From the NCBI GenBank assembly GCA_965370555.1, contig CBDUVB010000051.1, forward strand, positions 1 to 10,745: DNA of 10,745 bases, written 5' to 3'. Below, piece after piece: positions 1 through 5,304 of this stretch. The notes under the pieces are model-generated. The model saw only the letters and a program-made list of their open reading frames with translations, was not told the origin of the DNA and searched no databases. Both the position numbers and the translations under genes were made by a program. Within the stretch, counting starts at the first letter, position 1, and each line of letters starts with the position of its first letter. This DNA comes from JAJOKK01 sp965370555 (GTDB lineage: Bacteria; Bipolaricaulota; Bipolaricaulia; UBA7950; UBA9294).

Positions 1-555
1 CGTACCGTTCTGTTGGGAGGGGGTGGCCCACGGGCCACCTCCTACCAGATTTTGAGAGCAGGTCCGGTCGGAGAGCAGAGCGAGTACAATCTCGCCGATC
101 GGGTTCTCCCGCGCGAGGGCATGGGCAACGTGCAGGTGTAGGCACTTTATGCGGTTAAGGTCAGCGATCCCGCCGATTCCTTTGTCTAGGAGACTCGCCG
201 ACATCCCGGAATCGTCGAGGAATCGTCGGTCTTCAACGCTGAGGAGGTTCATGCGCTCCTCAATGTAGGCGCGGTGGGCTCGTTGTAGTCGTGCGTTGAG
301 CCTAGTGTCTTCCCTCAGGAGGGTCTCCATCCTTTTGATCCATCCTTCTTCCTCCAGGCGATCGATCTCTTCCGCAAGGAAGGGGCAGGTGAGCCAGAAG
401 GTGGTCGGAAATGGCTTTCCTTCGATCAAGGGGTAGACGAGGATCACCTGCGGGTACCCGTACGGGCAGCGACGCTCGACCCTGAGCAAGCCGCGCGCTG
501 CACGGCCAAGCTGCGCAGCGATGATACGTTTGTCCTCTAGCGTGATAGGTTCCAT
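1..555 (-). CDS. DUF501 family protein, 3' end beyond window
   Basis: This reading frame is open from its ATG at 555 to the window edge, giving 185 codons with no stop. I identify DUF501 from three conserved blocks: RCPYGYPQVIL near residues 29-39, KPFPTTFWLTCP near 47-58, and KCLHLHVAHALA near 137-148 followed by NPIGEIV. The invariant-looking Cys30, Cys57 and Cys138 and the His cluster 140/142/145 suggest a metal site or catalytic centre, but that is inference; the family has no known function. No signal peptide or membrane segment is visible. The start is supported by AGGAG about 7 bases upstream. The gene overlaps the upstream lipoate ligase by 19 bases and is the last visible gene of the lipoylation operon. 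Its final ~20 visible codons read through a strong inverted repeat, so the C-terminal tail may not be native to the family. Confidence 0.85.
   Translation of the reverse strand, partial: MEPITLEDKRIIAAQLGRAARGLLRVERRCPYGYPQVILVYPLIEGKPFPTTFWLTCPFLAEEIDRLEEEGWIKRMETLLREDTRLNARLQRAHRAYIEERMNLLSVEDRRFLDDSGMSASLLDKGIGGIADLNRIKCLHLHVAHALARENPIGEIVLALLSDRTCSQNLVGGGPWATPSQQNGT
18..43. repeat. GC-rich inverted repeat (hairpin)
   Basis: Bases 22-29 (GGTGGCCC) and 32-39 (GGGCCACC) are perfect reverse complements around a 2-base centre. On the plus strand the arms extend to 18-29/32-43 with one G:T wobble; on the minus strand that position is a mismatch. No run of T follows on the minus strand within view, so it does not look like an intrinsic terminator of the leftward operon. 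It lies inside the open DUF501 frame. It could be a REP- or MITE-like palindrome, which is inference. Confidence 0.6.
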
Positions 556-1280
556 CGATCGCTCCTGTATTTTTTCTCCACGAGCTCCTGTGCCCTTGCC
601 CGTTCTTCTTTTGTTGGTCTTCCCGGCGCGGCCGTTGTCCGAAGGAGATCGCAGATCGCGCCTGTCAAATAGTCTACGAGGACGGGGAGCGTGAGTGAAG
701 GGACGATCTCGGTAAGCGTCGTCGTCGCGTGTGGGTGGGAGGGAACTCGCGTCGAGGTGTAGCCGGGCCGCATCGCGAGGAGGAGTCTCTTCATCGGGAT
801 CGTACCCGGGGCGACGAGGAGGGTTGTGTGGTAGAGGAGAGCCGTTCCCCGGCGGGCCTGGGCCGCACCGCCGATCTTCTTATCCGCGGTGAACAGGTTG
901 TTCTCTCTGATGGAGGCGTCGATCCCTAGTGGAGAAAGCGCGTTTGTAATCGCCTCTCCGAGGAGGGAGAACGTACCTATGACCGTGCCGAATGGATGTG
1001 CGTCTGCGAGGAAGAGCGAGAGGTTGAGGTTCCCGGGATAGTGATATACTGCCCCCCCTCCGGAAATCCGGCGAAGGACCGGAATGTCAAGCTGTCGCGC
1101 TTGGACGAGATCGACCTCCGATGCAGCGGCCTGTGATCTACCGATCACCGCGGCGCGCTCGTTCACCCAGAATCGGAGCGTATCCATTCCCCCCTGGCAA
1201 ACGTGCTCTAAGATCGCCTCCTCCAGGGCTAGCCCCTCTGCGGGAAGCGTGGGGGTGAGATCGCGAATCAGACGGAGCAT
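537..1280 (-). CDS. lplA: Lipoate-protein ligase A family protein, single catalytic domain
   Basis: 247-residue member of the biotin/lipoate ligase and LipB superfamily. Known members activate free lipoate with ATP and attach it to a lysine of an acceptor domain in the cytoplasm. Visible motifs are RRISGGGAVYHYPGNLNLS (residues 70-88, the lipoyl-AMP binding loop) and KKIGGAAQ (134-141), where Lys135 matches the catalytic lysine. The segment ALLYHTTLLV matches the ligase HGTLL-type strand and carries no cysteine there, which argues against the cysteine-dependent LipM/LipL transferases. The C-terminus (KYRSDRWN) is typical of the catalytic domain. The extra C-terminal domain of the ~340-residue E. 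coli enzyme is absent, as in LplA proteins that need a separate LplB. The ATG overlaps the end of lipA by 13 bases with no good Shine-Dalgarno, suggesting translational coupling. Its exact activity, ligase or transferase, is not settled. Confidence 0.87.
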   Translation of the reverse strand: MLRLIRDLTPTLPAEGLALEEAILEHVCQGGMDTLRFWVNERAAVIGRSQAAASEVDLVQARQLDIPVLRRISGGGAVYHYPGNLNLSLFLADAHPFGTVIGTFSLLGEAITNALSPLGIDASIRENNLFTADKKIGGAAQARRGTALLYHTTLLVAPGTIPMKRLLLAMRPGYTSTRVPSHPHATTTLTEIVPSLTLPVLVDYLTGAICDLLRTTAAPGRPTKEERARAQELVEKKYRSDRWNLSR

Positions 1281-2140
1281 TCGGAGAAGAGCCTGGACGC
1301 GTGGTAGGAGCTCCTAACGAGCGGCCCTGAGACGACGAAGCGAAAGCCGATCTTCCTCGCTTCATACGCCAGTTCACCGAACTCTCTTGGCGCGAGGTAG
1401 CGAGCGAGGGGGGCGGCCTTCTTTGTCGGTGGGAGGTACTGCCCAAGGGTGATCGCGTCGACCTGCGCCTCGCGCAGGTCCTCCATGGTGGTGAGGATCT
1501 CTTCCCTGTCCTCTCCCAATCCAAGCATGAGGGAGCTCTTGGTGACTACCTGTGGGGCGAGGTCCTTGAACGTGGAGAGGACACGCAGCGAGCAGTCGTA
1601 CCCGGCCCGATAATCGCGCAACCCCGGTGAGAGGCGTCTCACGGTCTCGATGTTGTGCCCGATCACGTCTGCTCCAGCAGTGGCGATCATCCTGAGTGAT
1701 TCTTCTTGTTCGGAGAAATCGGGGACGAGGGCCTCGACCCGCACGCTTGGGGACCGGTCTTTGATTTTAGAGATCGCCTCGGCGAAGAGGGTGGCTCCGC
1801 CGTCTGCGAGGTCGTCGCGATCGACTGAGGTGAGGACGACGTAGGAGAGCTCGAGCTCACGGACTGCTTTTGCCAGGCGAGTTGGTTCCTCCCTATCGAC
1901 GATTCCGTGTGGGTTCCCGGTCGGAACAGCGCAGAAGCGGCAGCCGCGGGTGCACACCTCGCCCAGGAGCATGAACGTTGCGGTGCGCGCTCCCCAGCAC
2001 TCCGCGGCGTTCGGGCAAACCGCGCCTTGGCAGACGGTGGTCAGTCGATAACGGGAGAGGATGTCACGGACGGCCCGCATCCCCGCGGCCTCCATGGGGG
2101 AAGGGGCCTTGACCTTTAGCCATGCTGGACGCTCAGGCAT
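1268..2140 (-). CDS. lipA: Lipoyl synthase
   Basis: Radical SAM enzyme, 290 residues, that inserts two sulfurs into protein-bound octanoyl chains to make lipoyl groups. Both iron-sulfur sites are intact. The auxiliary cluster motif C-x4-C-x5-C is Cys37/42/48, and the radical SAM motif C-x3-C-x2-C is Cys63/67/70 in CTRGCRFC. The C-terminal RSSYHA (276-281) supplies the serine ligand of the auxiliary cluster that is diagnostic for LipA. I chose the ATG at 2140 over one at 2170, because a strong GAGGAGAG Shine-Dalgarno lies 4-6 bases upstream and the protein then begins MPERPAWLKVK, like other LipA proteins. The gene overlaps lipB by 8 bases upstream and the lipoate ligase by 13 bases downstream. 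It acts on octanoyl groups placed by LipB, plausibly including the lipoyl-domain protein that opens the operon. Confidence 0.97.
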   Translation of the reverse strand: MPERPAWLKVKAPSPMEAAGMRAVRDILSRYRLTTVCQGAVCPNAAECWGARTATFMLLGEVCTRGCRFCAVPTGNPHGIVDREEPTRLAKAVRELELSYVVLTSVDRDDLADGGATLFAEAISKIKDRSPSVRVEALVPDFSEQEESLRMIATAGADVIGHNIETVRRLSPGLRDYRAGYDCSLRVLSTFKDLAPQVVTKSSLMLGLGEDREEILTTMEDLREAQVDAITLGQYLPPTKKAAPLARYLAPREFGELAYEARKIGFRFVVSGPLVRSSYHASRLFSECSV

Positions 2141-2843
2141 ACCTCTCTCCTCTGTATTCCTGTGGATCACCCACGGTGAGGTGCCAGCTGCAGAGCGTCC
2201 CTAGCTCGGTGAGAAGACCGGTGGCGGCCTCTTCCATGGACGGGCACTCGGGCACGAGGTCGGCGAGGGATAGAACCTCGATATCGAGCCCACAGGGATT
2301 AATCATCGAGAAGGGGCCCTTGTCGATATCGACGTTTAGGGCGAGGCCGTGTCGGGTCACCCAGTGCTTGACGTAGACCCCGATGGATGCGATCTTGCGA
2401 GAATCGACCCATACCCCGGGGAAGCCAGCGCGCCGGCGCGCTTCCACCCCGATCTTCTCCAGGAAGTTGATCACCGCTTGTTCTAGGTTGCTGACATAAC
2501 GCTTGAGATCGCGCCCGTGAACGCGCAGATCGACGATCGGATAGACGACGAGCTGCCCCGGGCCGTGGTACGTGATATCCCCTCCCCGTTCGATTTGGTG
2601 GACGGAGATCCCCGCATTCTTTAAGACCTGTTCTGGAACGAGGATATTCTTTGCCGAGCCGCTTCGTCCGATGGTGAAGACAGGATTGTGCTCGACGGTG
2701 AGGATGGTGTCCGGTATCGCGTTTTGACAACGAAGCCGGTGCAGCCGCTCCTGCAGGCGATGGGTCGCAACGTACTCGGCGTGGCCGAGGGGGAGGTGCA
2801 GCGCCTCTGTTATCGTCTCACTCGATTTCAGCCAAGAGGTCAT
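2133..2843 (-). CDS. lipB: Octanoyl-[acyl carrier protein]:protein N-octanoyltransferase
   Basis: LipB transfers octanoate from acyl carrier protein to the target lysine of lipoyl domains, the first step of endogenous lipoate formation. The 236-residue protein shows EHNPVFTIGR (51-60), RGGDITYHGPGQ (86-97), the catalytic Lys140 in KIASIGV and the catalytic Cys174 in INPCG; this Cys/Lys pair defines LipB. Length is normal for the family. The ATG at 2843 overlaps the lipoyl-domain gene by 26 bases, with GGAGAAGG a little far upstream, so translation may be coupled. The stop overlaps the start of lipA. Function is well supported; whether its main acceptor is the adjacent lipoyl protein is inference. 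Confidence 0.97.
   Translation of the reverse strand: MTSWLKSSETITEALHLPLGHAEYVATHRLQERLHRLRCQNAIPDTILTVEHNPVFTIGRSGSAKNILVPEQVLKNAGISVHQIERGGDITYHGPGQLVVYPIVDLRVHGRDLKRYVSNLEQAVINFLEKIGVEARRRAGFPGVWVDSRKIASIGVYVKHWVTRHGLALNVDIDKGPFSMINPCGLDIEVLSLADLVPECPSMEEAATGLLTELGTLCSWHLTVGDPQEYRGERYA
2145..2152 (-). promoter_or_regulatory. Shine-Dalgarno that sets the lipA start
   Basis: On the minus strand this reads GAGGAGAG and ends 4 bases before the ATG at 2140, with its GGAG core 6 bases away. It makes that ATG, rather than the in-frame ATG 30 bases further upstream, the likely start of lipA. Confidence 0.7.
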
Positions 2844-3075
2844 TGAGGTGGGCCTTCTCCCCTTCCTTCTTCACGATCCGTTTCAGGCGACCATCACGCG
2901 GGGCGTCGATGACAAACGTGGTCTTCTCCGTCTCCACCTCAACGAGGTCTTCTCCTGCTCTCAGGGTCTCGCTCTCTTCATTCAACCAGGCAATGATCGT
3001 CACTTCATCGACCTCGCCGAGGTCGGGGAGGCGTACCTCTGCGAGGTGCATTTCGCTTGGTTCGTGGTCGTTCAT
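2818..3075 (-). CDS. Free-standing lipoyl-domain (biotinyl/lipoyl) carrier protein
   Basis: 85-residue protein consisting almost entirely of one biotinyl/lipoyl attachment domain (about residues 9-85). It starts HLAEVRLPDLGEVDEVTIIAW, like the lipoyl domains of 2-oxoacid dehydrogenase E2 subunits. The modification site is Lys51 in VEVETEKTTF; ETEK/ETDK-type loops mark lipoylation, whereas biotin sites usually read MKM. There is no E2 catalytic domain, E3-binding domain or linker after it: the stop follows the last strand. It is not GcvH-like. AAGGAGGGG sits just before the ATG, the best ribosome site of the operon, and it is the first gene. Co-transcription with lipB, lipA and an LplA-like ligase suggests it is lipoylated by them. 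Its downstream role is unknown: a swinging arm for an enzyme encoded elsewhere, or a lipoyl relay, are both possible. Confidence 0.9.
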   Translation of the reverse strand: MNDHEPSEMHLAEVRLPDLGEVDEVTIIAWLNEESETLRAGEDLVEVETEKTTFVIDAPRDGRLKRIVKKEGEKAHLNDLLAEIE

Positions 3076-3099
3076 CCGATCCCCTCCTTGCAGATACGA

Positions 3100-3128
3100 A
3101 TACTAGCCGATCGTTAGGGCGCTTTCAC
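3100..3128 (-). promoter_or_regulatory. Putative promoter of the lipoylation operon
   Basis: On the minus strand GTGAAA (3123-3128) and TAGTAT (3100-3105) are separated by 17 bases. Each matches four of six consensus bases, so the support is moderate. The predicted start near 3093 would leave a short leader containing the strong Shine-Dalgarno of the lipoyl-domain gene. Its -35 box abuts that of the divergent promoter. Confidence 0.35.
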
Positions 3129-3129
3129 C

Positions 3130-3158
3130 TTGTTCTTTTGTGAGGGCGGCCTTATAGT
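3130..3158 (+). promoter_or_regulatory. Putative sigma-70 type promoter for the tsaC transcript
   Basis: TTGTTC (3130-3135) and TATAGT (3153-3158) are 17 bases apart; the -10 box matches five of six consensus bases and the -35 box three. The predicted start near 3165 lies just before AAGGAGGG (3171-3178) and the ATG at 3182. It would drive the short ORF, tsaC and the EamA transporter. Confidence 0.5.
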
Positions 3159-3181
3159 CGGACGCGAATGAAGGAGGGAAT

Positions 3182-3286
3182 ATGGGAAAAAATCGGGTTT
3201 GGATTAATCCTTCTGACAAAAACAAGGGGCGTGGCCCGTTCCAGCACTGTGTGCGGGTAGAGAGGCCTCGGTTTGCGTTCTCATGA
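3182..3286 (+). CDS. Small ORF (34 residues), unrecognised, upstream of tsaC
   Basis: An ATG at 3182 follows an excellent AAGGAGGG Shine-Dalgarno (3171-3178) and a plausible promoter. The 34-codon frame ends in TGA at 3284-3286, sharing ATGA with the tsaC start at 3283. The peptide begins MGKNRVWINPSDKNKGRGPF, is basic (Lys/Arg rich), has one Cys near residue 23, and has no membrane segment or signal peptide. I do not recognise it. tsaC has no good Shine-Dalgarno of its own, so translation of this ORF may feed ribosomes into tsaC; it could be a leader peptide or a small protein. No conservation evidence is available here. Confidence 0.5.
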   Translation: MGKNRVWINPSDKNKGRGPFQHCVRVERPRFAFS

Positions 3287-3876
3287 ACCCTCTTTTCCTT
3301 TCGGAGAACGATCCAAAGCTCTCCGCGGTCCTGGTGGAGATCCTTGAAACGGGAGGGGTCTTCATCTTCCCGAGCGATACGGTCTATGGGATCGGTGGGA
3401 ACCCTTGGGATGAGCAGGCTCTTGCGCGGGTGTGCACGATGAAGGGGCGTCGAGCGGATCAACCGTTCACCCTTCACCTGCCGACCCTCGCATCGGTCGA
3501 GCGGTTCGCTCGCTTGGATACAGGTGTGCGAGTGATATTGGAACGGTTCCTTCCCGGCCCGCTCACCTTCCTCCTCACAGCGAGGGAGGGGGTACCGCGT
3601 TCGGCGGTCGCTGCGGGAAAGATCGGGGTGCGGGTTCCAGATCATTCTTTCTTCGGTGCAGTTATGGCGGGGATCGACCGTCCTCTCTTCGGCACGAGCG
3701 TCAATCGCTCCGGCGAGCCCCCCCTCACCAGGGTCGAGGAGATGATCGAGCGGTTCAATCGTGTCGATCTGATTGTGGAGGGGAACCCTGGATCTGGGAG
3801 CCCGTCCGCTATCATCGATCTTACGGTCTCCCCACCGCGGGCGTTGCGCGGGGACCTCCCTTCAGGTCTGCAATGA
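3283..3876 (+). CDS. tsaC: L-threonylcarbamoyladenylate synthase (YrdC/Sua5 family)
   Basis: This enzyme makes threonylcarbamoyl-AMP from threonine, bicarbonate and ATP for t6A37 modification of ANN-decoding tRNAs. The 197-residue protein is the short, single YrdC-domain form without the Sua5 C-terminal domain. Motifs seen: GGVFIFPSDTVYGIG (24-38), KGRRADQP (54-61, the KxR/P nucleotide-binding signature), PGPLTFLL (91-98), GTSVNRSGEPP (137-147, equivalent to the usual TSANxSG) and SAIIDL (164-169). The start overlaps the preceding small ORF by ATGA, and the stop overlaps the transporter gene by ATGA, so three frames are probably co-translated. TsaB, from the later step of the same pathway, is encoded about 3.5 kb away in this window. 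Confidence 0.93.
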   Translation: MNPLFLSENDPKLSAVLVEILETGGVFIFPSDTVYGIGGNPWDEQALARVCTMKGRRADQPFTLHLPTLASVERFARLDTGVRVILERFLPGPLTFLLTAREGVPRSAVAAGKIGVRVPDHSFFGAVMAGIDRPLFGTSVNRSGEPPLTRVEEMIERFNRVDLIVEGNPGSGSPSAIIDLTVSPPRALRGDLPSGLQ

Positions 3877-4742
3877 GACGATTCACTCCGTTCGCTCTCC
3901 TCTCGATCACTGTCATATGGGGATGGACGTTCGTCCTGGTCAAGGAGGGGATGACGGTCGTTGGTCCGTTCACCTTCCTGGCGTTCCGCTTCGTCCTCGC
4001 GTTTCTCTCCCTTATCCTACTCCTCTTTCGTTCTTTGCGCGGAATCGATCGGCGTGCTCTCTTCTGCGGCGGGATGGTCGGGGGTGCACTCTTCTTGGGC
4101 TACTTCTTCCAAACATGGGGTCTTGCCACCACCACAGCGACGAAGAGCGGTCTGCTCACCGGACTCTCCGTCGTGATCGTCCCTATTCTCGCGGCGGCCC
4201 TGTTGAAAGAGCGGGTGCGACCCTCTCTCTGGCTAGGGGCGTTGAGTGCCACTGGAGGGCTCGTCCTTCTCGTTCTGGGGAAGGGGACGCTCACCGCGTT
4301 CAACGTGGGCGATCTCCTCACACTGTTCTGCGCCCTTTTCTTCGCCGGGCACATCCTTCTCGTCGACCGGTTCATCCGTGTCGTTGACTACCGTCACCTG
4401 TTGCTCGTGCAGGTGGGGACCGTGGCTGTGTTGAGCCTAATCGGAGCGCTCTTCGTGGAAGAACCTACCTTCGTTTGCTCTCCGAAATTGATCGAGGGGG
4501 TGCTCGTGACAGGCCTCTTGGCTACCGCTCTTGCTCTCTATATCCTCAACAGGTTCCAGGCGCACTCCACCGCCTCCTACACCGCGATCATCCTCACGAT
4601 GGAACCCATCTTCGCCGGACTGTTCGGCTTCCTCCTCCTTGGGGAGACGCTCAGCATCCTTCAGTTGATGGGTGGGGGGATGATCCTGGTTGGAATGGGG
4701 ATTCCCTCGTTTCTCGTACGGAGAGTATCCTCCTCGGGGTGA
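3873..4742 (+). CDS. EamA/DMT-superfamily transporter
   Basis: Inner-membrane protein of 289 residues with two tandem EamA repeats (about residues 6-135 and 150-283) and roughly ten hydrophobic helices. The first repeat opens with the typical SITVIWGWTFVLVKEG and has FRFVLAF. The second ends with SYTAIILTMEPIFAGLFGF and LLLGETLS, both characteristic of drug/metabolite exporters. The start is the ATG at 3873, sharing ATGA with the tsaC stop; the frame stays open further upstream, but that stretch lies inside tsaC and encodes nothing family-like. Substrate cannot be told from sequence; relatives move amino acids, nucleotides or other metabolites. Coupling to tsaC is probably transcriptional convenience rather than shared function. 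Confidence 0.9.
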   Translation: MRRFTPFALLSITVIWGWTFVLVKEGMTVVGPFTFLAFRFVLAFLSLILLLFRSLRGIDRRALFCGGMVGGALFLGYFFQTWGLATTTATKSGLLTGLSVVIVPILAAALLKERVRPSLWLGALSATGGLVLLVLGKGTLTAFNVGDLLTLFCALFFAGHILLVDRFIRVVDYRHLLLVQVGTVAVLSLIGALFVEEPTFVCSPKLIEGVLVTGLLATALALYILNRFQAHSTASYTAIILTMEPIFAGLFGFLLLGETLSILQLMGGGMILVGMGIPSFLVRRVSSSG

Positions 4743-4746
4743 TAGT

Positions 4747-4776
4747 TTGTCCTCCTTTTATTCGAAAGGATATAAT
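4747..4776 (+). promoter_or_regulatory. Putative promoter of the CDP-alcohol phosphatidyltransferase gene
   Basis: TTGTCC (4747-4752) and a perfect TATAAT (4771-4776) are separated by 18 bases. The predicted transcription start near 4783 leaves a leader of only about 12 bases before the ATG at 4795. Confidence 0.5.
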
Positions 4777-4794
4777 GGGGCGTGGTGAAAAACT

Positions 4795-5304
4795 ATGACT
4801 AGGATGCCTGATTATCTGACCGCGTCACGGGGAGTCATCGCTGTGATTATCGTGGCACTCGGGTTTGCTGGGCCGGAGGCGTTGGAGCGGGTGGTCATCC
4901 TCACGCTCCTAGGGTGGACCACGGATATCCTCGACGGCCGGCTCGCACGTCGTTACAACAAAGGGGCGACGTGGGTCGGCGAGCGCGAGTTCGTCTTCGA
5001 TATGGTTATGGTCTTCGCAGGACTCTGCTACCTGGTGATGGCGGGGTTCATCCCGGTGATTCCAGCGGGGATCTACGTGGCTGTGACGGCGATCTGTATC
5101 GCGTACTTCCGATCAAAGTCGATCACCATGTCATTCGCTTTCCCCGTGGTCGCTGTCCCCCTCATCGTCGCCTACTTCAACGCTCCGCGCGCAGCGTGGA
5201 TGTACGTCATCTGGATCGTGCTCGCCTTGATATTTGACTGGCGCCGGTTTAAGGGTGTCGTCCTCGAGTTCCTCTATAACCTCAAGGTGCTGCAAAAGCG
5301 CTAG
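4795..5304 (+). CDS. CDP-alcohol phosphatidyltransferase-like membrane protein
   Basis: 169-residue multi-pass membrane protein. Family members exchange CMP of a CDP-linked lipid for an alcohol to make phospholipids. The N-terminus MPDYLTASRG matches the family PNxLTxxR start. The motif D-x2-D-G-x2-A-R is intact (D44, D47, G48, A51, R52), and D69 fits the last aspartate. At the exact family spacing, however, the usual Gly is Val61 and the third Asp is Glu65, so the motif is non-canonical. Four to six hydrophobic segments follow, ending in a basic tail. There is a short, promoter-proximal leader and only a weak Shine-Dalgarno; ATG at 4804 is an alternative start. It sits alone between its promoter and the convergent ruvB. 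The head group is unknown, and reduced or changed activity is possible. Confidence 0.8.
   Translation: MTRMPDYLTASRGVIAVIIVALGFAGPEALERVVILTLLGWTTDILDGRLARRYNKGATWVGEREFVFDMVMVFAGLCYLVMAGFIPVIPAGIYVAVTAICIAYFRSKSITMSFAFPVVAVPLIVAYFNAPRAAWMYVIWIVLALIFDWRRFKGVVLEFLYNLKVLQKR

Noticed and set aside
2138..2170. lipA starting at the ATG at 2170 (10 extra residues)
   Set aside because: The extra residues lie inside lipB and are not family-like; the strong GAGGAGAG site supports the ATG at 2140.
2818..3075. Lone lipoyl protein as biotin carrier or GcvH
   Set aside because: The modification loop is ETEKTT rather than the MKM of biotin carriers, and the surrounding sequence is E2-lipoyl-like and shorter than GcvH.
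3103..3645. Long minus-strand open frame (180 codons) antisense to tsaC
   Set aside because: It overlaps a clear tsaC gene and both predicted promoters, has no recognisable domain and no ribosome site; it is a by-product of GC-rich codon use.
3432..3872. N-terminal extension of the EamA transporter frame into tsaC
   Set aside because: The extension encodes low-complexity Arg/Ser/Gly-rich sequence in another frame of tsaC; the transporter family starts at the ATGA overlap at 3873.
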